From CAZADH01 sp964483805 (GTDB lineage Bacteria; Muiribacteriota; Ozemobacteria; Ozemobacterales; Ozemobacteraceae), in NCBI GenBank assembly GCA_964483805.1, contig CAZADH010000136.1:1-15325 (forward strand): a DNA stretch of 15,325 nt, in the 5' to 3' direction. The notes under the pieces were generated by a model that ran no database searches, was not told the DNA's origin, and worked only from the letters and a program-made list of their open reading frames with translations. Positions within the stretch are counted from its first letter, which is position 1. Every line of letters begins with the position of its first letter. The translations under genes were made by a program, and so were the position numbers. Below are positions 1-4,631 of this stretch, piece after piece.

Positions 1-389
1 GCGAGGGCGCGCAGGTCATCACGGCCCTCGACCGCGGTCAGGATCTCGTCGGCGCGGCCGGTGAGAAGTAATACGGTGTATTTATCATCGTCGGTGGATC
101 CGGGGTCATTGGTGGTGATCGCGTCGGGACTGGCCTGACTTCCCGCCCCATCAGGCACTGGCGTCTGCCCGGCCGGGTCGCTTCCCGTGGTTTGCGGCCC
201 ATCGCTGCCGCGCAAGTTGTTTACTTTCAGCGAGACCCCGGTGTCTTTTTCTTTTGGTGGTTGGTCGGGGCCACCGCCGTAGATGATCTTTTCGCCGACG
301 GTGAGGTGGGCGGCCTGGCCCGCGGCCAGATGCGGTGACGAGAGGGTTCCGATCATGATCAAGCCGATGACGTACTTGGCGATGTCCAT
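1..389 (-). CDS. Exported protein of unknown function, 3' part beyond the left edge
   Basis: An open frame on the minus strand runs from an ATG at 389 to the window edge without a stop, giving 129 codons. Residues 1-25 look like a signal peptide: MDIAKY, a hydrophobic stretch IGLIMIG, then a likely cleavage site near LAAG-QA. Residues about 43-103 are low-complexity and polar (Pro, Gly, Asp, Ser, Thr, Gln), as in a flexible linker. The last visible part (KYTVLLLTGRADEIL) looks like the start of a folded domain. I do not recognise a family. No strong Shine-Dalgarno site precedes the ATG. A perfect TTGACA lies at 420-425 on this strand but has no convincing -10, so the start is uncertain. The gene is divergent from the DUF4105 gene at 530. 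A GTG at 393 opens another frame of Arg/His-rich composition and is not preferred. Confidence 0.6.
   Translation of the reverse strand, partial: MDIAKYVIGLIMIGTLSSPHLAAGQAAHLTVGEKIIYGGGPDQPPKEKDTGVSLKVNNLRGSDGPQTTGSDPAGQTPVPDGAGSQASPDAITTNDPGSTDDDKYTVLLLTGRADEILTAVEGRDDLRAL
70..82. repeat. Dispersed palindrome AATAC-N3-GTATT, exact copy 1
   Basis: The site reads AATAC GGT GTATT. It lies inside the partial exported-protein gene, where the minus strand encodes Lys-Tyr-Thr-Val-Leu with the codons AAA TAC ACC GTA TTA. It is one of three exact copies in the window. Confidence 0.5.
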
Positions 390-479
390 GCACTCATGGT
401 CGCGCAGGCCCTGGCCGGGTGTCAATGGCAGGGCTCTTTGCGGTCGAGCAACAACCAGGCTTCGACCTCGTGGGTGGTC

Positions 480-488
480 TGGTATAAT
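480..488 (+). promoter_or_regulatory. Extended -10 promoter for the DUF4105 gene
   Basis: TG at 480-481 followed by one base and a perfect TATAAT at 483-488 forms an extended -10 element. No good -35 is seen at the usual distance, which fits an extended -10 promoter. Transcription would start near 495, leaving a leader of about 35 bases that includes AGGAGG at 517-522. Confidence 0.6.
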
Positions 489-529
489 AGATGCGCAGCA
501 CCCCAGAGGGGTGATCAGGAGGCATAACA

Positions 530-1708
530 ATGACATCGGTGCGTGCAAACACAGGTGTAGCGTGGTTGTTGCTGGCGGCCTTGTCGATCCTGCCGGGCTC
601 GCCGGTTGGCGCCGCCCAGGATCCCTATGCAGCCGCGACGGTCAAGGTGGTTGCCGCCACCGCCGCCAATGGGGCCGTCGATCCGGCCAAGACGGCGACT
701 GCGAAGAAGCCCGGGTTGCTCTCGGGGTACTCCGTTCCCTACGATTTGCGCGGCATGGTCAGTATCCATGACCAGTCGGTGATCCTGAACACCCCCGACG
801 GACGGGTGTTCCAGTTGTGGCTCGATGCCAACAAGGCCCGCCTGTACCAAGGCCGCCAGGTGCGGGTCGAGGGGTTGGCGCGTCAGGCCGATGACGTCAC
901 CTGCATCAAGGTCAAGAAGATCGCCTTGATCGATCCCAAGGCGCCCGAGGTGGTGCTGCCGCCGTACAAAGCCGCGCAAAGGCCGCCGTCGTTGCTGCGC
1001 AGCGACAACGGGGCTCTGGTGATCAAGGATTTCCGCTGGTCGTACGGTCCGGTCAAGGGCGACGACAACCGGCGCGAATACGTCTGGGATACCGTCACCC
1101 TCCGCCCCGATCTGGTCGAAAACGTCTATTTCGTGAAAAAACCGTTCGCGCCCGAGTGGTTGGCGGCGCACTCGTTGCTGCTGTACACCTTCAAACCGGG
1201 TGGGCTTGTCAACAGCAAGGGTGAAGAGTCACGCGCTTTCGTGCTCAGCATCGAAGCGTATCAGCGCACCGATCAGAAATACGATCTCGTGGCGGGCCTG
1301 AAAAAGACCTTCGGTTGCGTCTGGATCCTGGCGACCTGGCAGGACTACCTTGACACCTGTTGTAAATACGCTGACGAGAAACTCATTGCCTACAAATGCA
1401 TTCTCGACCACGCCCAGAAAGAGAAACTGGTGCGGGAGACGGTGCGCCTGTCGGTGGTGAACCGCCAGGGCGAGTATTACCACACGATTACCAACAACTG
1501 CACCAACAATCTGGTGGTGTTGCTCAATCATGTGCTCGAAAAGAAACGCCAGGTGAAGATGTGGTGGTTGCCCAGCATGATCTACAATTTCCGGGCCACG
1601 ATGCCGGTTATCGTGCCACCGATGCTGATCAAACGCGGAATCGTCGGCAAGGAGTTGCCCGAGATCAACAAGGGTTCCTATGACGGCGAGGCCAACATCG
1701 TACCCTGA
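530..1708 (+). CDS. Secreted protein with C-terminal DUF4105 (Lnb-type periplasmic) domain
   Basis: A 392-residue protein. The ATG at 530 is fixed by AGGAGG seven bases upstream. Residues 1-29 form a signal peptide (hydrophobic VAWLLLAALSIL, cleavage near VGA-AQ). Residues about 70-135 are a small beta-rich segment (RGMVSIHDQSVILNTPDGR ... QGRQVRVEGLAR) that resembles an OB-fold. Residues about 205-365 match the DUF4105/Lnb N-terminal pattern: His214 in AAHSLLLYTF, the strand RAFVLSIEAYQ, then YDLVAGL, and the hallmark YYHTITNNCTNNL with Cys324. His and Cys in these positions suggest a cysteine-hydrolase-like fold, but the activity of the family is not well established. The protein probably acts in the periplasm or at the cell surface. 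It appears monocistronic, with its own promoter and a terminator-like hairpin downstream. The family call is fairly firm; the OB-fold call is weaker. Confidence 0.85.
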   Translation: MTSVRANTGVAWLLLAALSILPGSPVGAAQDPYAAATVKVVAATAANGAVDPAKTATAKKPGLLSGYSVPYDLRGMVSIHDQSVILNTPDGRVFQLWLDANKARLYQGRQVRVEGLARQADDVTCIKVKKIALIDPKAPEVVLPPYKAAQRPPSLLRSDNGALVIKDFRWSYGPVKGDDNRREYVWDTVTLRPDLVENVYFVKKPFAPEWLAAHSLLLYTFKPGGLVNSKGEESRAFVLSIEAYQRTDQKYDLVAGLKKTFGCVWILATWQDYLDTCCKYADEKLIAYKCILDHAQKEKLVRETVRLSVVNRQGEYYHTITNNCTNNLVVLLNHVLEKKRQVKMWWLPSMIYNFRATMPVIVPPMLIKRGIVGKELPEINKGSYDGEANIVP

Positions 1709-1773
1709 CCTGGCCCGCGAAGTCCCGGTGTGCCGTGGTTTTCCGGGCACTGAGACGAAATGCGCGATGAATG

Positions 1774-1802
1774 TTGCAATTTGGAAAAGAATCAGGTAGA
1801 CT
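1774..1802 (+). promoter_or_regulatory. Candidate sigma70 promoter upstream of the RRM gene (distal)
   Basis: TTGCAA (1774-1779), a 17-base spacer and TAGACT (1797-1802) form a reasonable sigma70-type promoter. If used, the transcript would start near 1809 and pass through the hairpin at 1845-1881 before reaching the RRM gene, giving a leader of almost 290 bases. Confidence 0.35.
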
Positions 1803-1844
1803 TCTGATTGTCTGGTCTGGCGCCGATTACTGATGCGAATAACG

Positions 1845-1890
1845 CCCCCGGTATTCATGCGCAGGCATGGGTTCCTGGGGGTTTGTTTTT
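1845..1890 (+). terminator. Hairpin with T-tract between the DUF4105 and RRM genes
   Basis: CCCCCGG (1845-1851) pairs with CCTGGGGG (1874-1881) with one bulged T. Inside it CATGC (1856-1860) pairs with GCATG (1865-1869) around a 4-base loop. TTTGTTTTT follows at 1882-1890. This is the layout of an intrinsic terminator. It could end the DUF4105 transcript, or act as an attenuator in the leader of the RRM gene if the promoter at 1774-1802 is active. Confidence 0.6.
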
Positions 1891-1958
1891 GTTAGGTGGT
1901 TGGGTTTGCTGGTCCCGATGTTGATCGTGGGTGGGCGCGAGTTCACCGGCGGTCTGGT

Positions 1959-1989
1959 TTGCAAGGAGGGCAGTTTCGTAGGGTAGATT
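1959..1989 (+). promoter_or_regulatory. Candidate sigma70 promoter for the RRM gene (proximal)
   Basis: TTGCAA (1959-1964) and TAGATT (1984-1989) are separated by 19 bases, longer than ideal. The start would be near 1996, giving a leader of about 100 bases. The leader contains a pyrimidine-rich, T-rich stretch at about 1999-2036 (runs of T and TTTCC repeats) and GAGGAG at 2081-2086 before the ATG. The boxes resemble those at 1774-1802. Confidence 0.3.
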
Positions 1990-2096
1990 TTGGCATCAAT
2001 GATTTTTTTCCCTTTCCGTTTCCGTTTTGTTCCACGTTCCGGCTCGAACCCGTATTGGTGTTGCAGCCATCGACAAGTCTGAGGAGACCTAGTTAC

Positions 2097-2420
2097 ATGA
2101 ACATTTACGTTGGCAACCTTTCGTACAAGACCACTGAAGAAGATCTGAAGAAGGCCTTTGAGGCTTATGGTCAGGTCGACGCCGTCCGCATCATCACCGA
2201 CAAGATGAGCGGTCGTTCCAAGGGTTTCGGCTTCGTTGAGATGCCCGATTCCACGGCGGCGAACACTGCTATTCAGAGCATGAATGGCAAAGAGTTCGGT
2301 GGTCGGCAACTGAAGGTCAACGAGTCCCAGCCCCGTCCTGACGGCGGTGGCAGCCGTGGCGGTGGCCGCGGTGGCTACGGTGGCGGCGGCGGTCGCGGCG
2401 GTTACGATCGCGGTTACTAA
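2097..2420 (+). CDS. RRM-domain glycine-rich RNA-binding protein
   Basis: A 107-residue single-RRM protein of the bacterial Rbp type, related in layout to cyanobacterial RbpA/B proteins. RNP2 is IYVGNL at residues 3-8 and RNP1 is KGFGFVEM near residues 42-49. The RRM ends at about residue 80 (GGRQLKVNESQPRP). Residues 83-107 form a Gly/Arg/Tyr tail (repeats of RGG and GGYGG), as in RNA chaperones. The expected role is binding single-stranded RNA in the cytoplasm; some family members are cold-induced. The ATG at 2097 is supported by GAGGAG at 2081-2086 and by the universal MNIYVGNLSY start. The same frame stays open upstream to about 1896, but that stretch is not RRM-like and crosses promoter-like sequence. 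The gene stands alone behind a long untranslated region. Confidence 0.95.
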   Translation: MNIYVGNLSYKTTEEDLKKAFEAYGQVDAVRIITDKMSGRSKGFGFVEMPDSTAANTAIQSMNGKEFGGRQLKVNESQPRPDGGGSRGGGRGGYGGGGGRGGYDRGY

Positions 2421-2425
2421 TCCGT

Positions 2426-2464
2426 AAAAACCACGTAGGGGCGCGGGTAACCGCGCCCCTACGT
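2426..2464 (-). terminator. Perfect 14-bp hairpin between convergent genes
   Basis: ACGTAGGGGCGCGG (2433-2446) pairs without mismatch with 2451-2464 around the loop GTAA. On the minus strand the stem is followed by GGTTTTT (A-run at 2426-2430), so it is a good intrinsic terminator for the minus-strand gene ending at 2515. On the plus strand only CATTTAA follows, a weak tract, so termination of the RRM gene there would be less efficient. The stem core GTAGGGGCG resembles dispersed palindromic repeats common in bacterial intergenic DNA, but no second copy is present here. Confidence 0.75.
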
Positions 2465-2514
2465 CATTTAACGCGCTTGGCGCGCGGGTCGTTTGCTGCC
2501 ATGGATGGCGGCCG

Positions 2515-3507
2515 CTACTTGCCGGCCACGAATTCGAGGACGAGGGCGCCATCGGGAGCGGCCAGGTCGCCGCTCAGTTCGATCTCGAGTTGGGCTCCCG
2601 CCGGTACCTCGAACGCATGTGTTACCGGGAAAGCTGTGAAGTCGCCGGGCTTCTCTTCGCGGCACGATTGGGCGTCGGCCTTGCCTTCGACGCTGAGCAG
2701 ACCCGGATCTTTGTCATTGGCACGTTGCCACGACAACCACGGGATCCGTTTGCCGTCGCCGGTCACGACGCTGACCTCGAGCGCCGCGCCTTGATAGGTC
2801 ATCAAGCACGCGGTCGCGTGCACGGTGCCTGCGGCCGGAACCTTCATCGTGTGTTTGCCTGCCCCGAATTTCTGGGCCTTGCCGCCGCCGGTCCCCAGAA
2901 CATCGTCGAGCCCGCCCGGACGCCCCGAACCTGAACCGGTCGCCACGGTGCTGCCGCCGGGTTCGCCCGTGCTGCCTGCCCCCGCACCGCCATCGGTGAT
3001 TGTCGCACCCGAAGAGGTGAGGCGCACGGCATCGACCGAGGCCGACATGCCGCCGTCGCTGACCATGGCCACGACCGCCTCGGCGTCGAACTCGAAGACG
3101 CCCAGGTCGGCCCAATTGCTCGAGCCGCGCTGGTTCACGACCTTGCGCGCTTTGCCGCCTTTGTGCGTGACCTCATAGGTGACCTTCGGTGAGCGGTTTT
3201 CACTGGCACGAAATCCGGCCTCGACGCGATAACGACCGGGTTTGGGCACCTTGACCCGGTAGGTTGCCCGCTCTTTGCCAGTGCGCCGGTACGCACCGTG
3301 GGAACTGGTGTAGTGATAGTTGCCGCCAATGCAGCCGGCCGACGAGAAGTTCTTGCCCTCGGGATTCTTGCCAAGGTTGTCGGCCCAGCGCCCCGTGAGT
3401 TCGCAACCTGCCGAAAAATCGTCGACGACGATCGGGGCCGCCGCCACCGGTGTGGCCAAGGACAGTGAAACATAAAGTATTGCACATCCCCAGAGGTTTC
3501 TGTTCAT
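2515..3507 (-). CDS. Secreted protein with golvesin/Xly-like beta domain and a second C-terminal domain
   Basis: A 330-residue exported protein. Residues 1-24 are a signal peptide (WGCAILYVSLSLATPVAAA). Residues about 26-165 match the golvesin C-terminal/Xly-type beta-sandwich: SHGAYRRTG, ATYRVKVPKPGRYRVEAGF, VTYEVTHKGG, VVNQRG ... WADLGVFEF and SVDAVRL. In other proteins this domain accompanies peptidases and polysaccharide-active enzymes and is thought to bind a surface or carbohydrate. Residues about 166-215 form a Gly/Ser/Thr-rich linker. Residues about 216-328 are a second beta-rich domain (HTMKVPAAGTVHATACLM ... ALEVSVVTGDGKRIPW ... THAFEVPAGAQLEIELSG) that I cannot name. Cys35/59 and Cys234/282 could form disulfides. 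The ATG at 3507 follows GGAGAG by six bases. The gene is 67 bases downstream of the M48 peptidase gene on the same strand and is probably co-transcribed, ending at the hairpin at 2433-2464. Confidence 0.8.
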   Translation of the reverse strand: MNRNLWGCAILYVSLSLATPVAAAPIVVDDFSAGCELTGRWADNLGKNPEGKNFSSAGCIGGNYHYTSSHGAYRRTGKERATYRVKVPKPGRYRVEAGFRASENRSPKVTYEVTHKGGKARKVVNQRGSSNWADLGVFEFDAEAVVAMVSDGGMSASVDAVRLTSSGATITDGGAGAGSTGEPGGSTVATGSGSGRPGGLDDVLGTGGGKAQKFGAGKHTMKVPAAGTVHATACLMTYQGAALEVSVVTGDGKRIPWLSWQRANDKDPGLLSVEGKADAQSCREEKPGDFTAFPVTHAFEVPAGAQLEIELSGDLAAPDGALVLEFVAGK

Positions 3508-3574
3508 GCGATTCTCTCCATGTCTGACCGAGTCGGCTGAGATGCCAGGGAAGGAAGGAGACTGGGGAAACCGG

Positions 3575-4450
3575 TTATTGTGGCAGCGGAGGTGGCAGTG
3601 GCGGCGGGGTCATGGTGGCGAACCGTGTGCGCCCAAGAATCTTGTTGAGCTCTCCCGCGTCGACCCACTTCAAGAACTCGGAACCCCGCATCACCGTCCA
3701 GGGATGCGACATGCCGGCCGAGGTCAGCCACTTGAGCACCAGATCGAGGGTCGAGTCGTCGAGATCGTCGAAGGCCCGTGCCTGTGCTTCGAACTCGGCC
3801 GTGACTGCCGCGTTGTGATACTTCGCCGGCAGCCCGGCCGCCTTCATCAAGGCCCGGGAACCCGCGCTCGCATCCTGGCAGGCCAGACACCCGGCACGAT
3901 CGGCGGTGAACTCCGACATGCGGTGCCACTTGAGCAAGGCCAGTTCGAGGCCCGTGCCGATCAGGCTTCCCAGCCCGAGGGTCATCGAGCCGATGATCTT
4001 GCCGATGATCGGGATCGCGATGGCCATCTGGTGATACAGCACATGGTTGCTCTTGATGTGGCCCAGTTCGTGACCGAGCACGAAGCGCAGTTCGGTCTCG
4101 TCGAGAAGGTCGATGCACCCGGAGTCGAGCACGATGAGGGGCCGTTCGACGCCGGCGGTGAACGCGTTGACGCCGTAATCCCAGCGGATGTAGAGGTCGG
4201 GCACCCGCGCGATGTCGAGAATGCCGCACAGTTCGTGCAACATGGCATCGAGATCGGGGAAGTTGCGCGGGGTAACCTTGAGATTGCTGCCGGTGAATGA
4301 AATGCGGAACAGTCGTTCGAGACCGTACTCGTTGAATTTCCGCACCAGGGTCTCGAGTCCGGGGGTGCCGGTCAGGGCCTCGAGGGCGCGCCGGTCGAAG
4401 GGATGCTCGTACTCTCGCGAATCCAGTCCGGTCAGTTTGACGCGGGCCAT
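3575..4450 (-). CDS. M48-type zinc metallopeptidase
   Basis: A 291-residue protein with the zinc-peptidase signature HELGH at residues 127-131, in LRFVLGHELGHIKSNHV, and a downstream SEFTADRAG (Glu180, Asp184) that supplies the third zinc ligand as in M48 peptidases. Upstream, PDLYIRWDYGVNAFTAGVER and PLIVLDSG match the strand-rich region before the active site in this family. Residues about 142-173 are hydrophobic (MAIAIPIIGKIIG, then LGLGSLIGTGLELALL), so this part probably lies in or on the membrane. No signal peptide is seen. The C terminus is PPPLPPPLPQ. The ATG at 4450 follows AAGGAG at a good distance. It is likely the first gene of a two-gene unit with the golvesin-type protein. A role in protein quality control, as for HtpX, is possible; the substrate is unknown. 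Confidence 0.85.
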   Translation of the reverse strand: MARVKLTGLDSREYEHPFDRRALEALTGTPGLETLVRKFNEYGLERLFRISFTGSNLKVTPRNFPDLDAMLHELCGILDIARVPDLYIRWDYGVNAFTAGVERPLIVLDSGCIDLLDETELRFVLGHELGHIKSNHVLYHQMAIAIPIIGKIIGSMTLGLGSLIGTGLELALLKWHRMSEFTADRAGCLACQDASAGSRALMKAAGLPAKYHNAAVTAEFEAQARAFDDLDDSTLDLVLKWLTSAGMSHPWTVMRGSEFLKWVDAGELNKILGRTRFATMTPPPLPPPLPQ

Positions 4451-4631
4451 GGCGGACTCCTTGCTCGCTTGTGAATCTGCTCGCGGGTTCGTGTCGTGGC
4501 TGTTTCATGCTACACCACGGCCCGGATCGGCGCCACCCAGGGGCGACACCGGTCCGTCTCGATGATCAACTCGCGGGCGAGTGAGTGGCTGACGCTGCCC
4601 GCTCGGGCGGCGCCGTGGTAACATCTCGTCC

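Noticed and set aside
1724..1750. Second terminator directly after the DUF4105 gene (GTGCC ... GGCAC)
   Set aside because: The stem is only five pairs with a large loop and no T-tract; the hairpin at 1845-1890 is much better.
1896..2096. Upstream extension of the RRM gene by 67 codons
   Set aside because: The extension lacks RRM character, runs through promoter-like and T-rich sequence, and the internal ATG has GAGGAG and the conserved MNIYVGN start.
3504..4508. A 334-codon minus-strand frame over the M48 peptidase gene
   Set aside because: It is extremely Arg/His/Pro-rich and out of frame with HELGH; the M48 frame explains the DNA.
4451..4631. Divergent promoter and operator between the M48 and fusion genes
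   Set aside because: No -35/-10 pair or clear inverted repeat could be supported by eye, although regulation must lie here.
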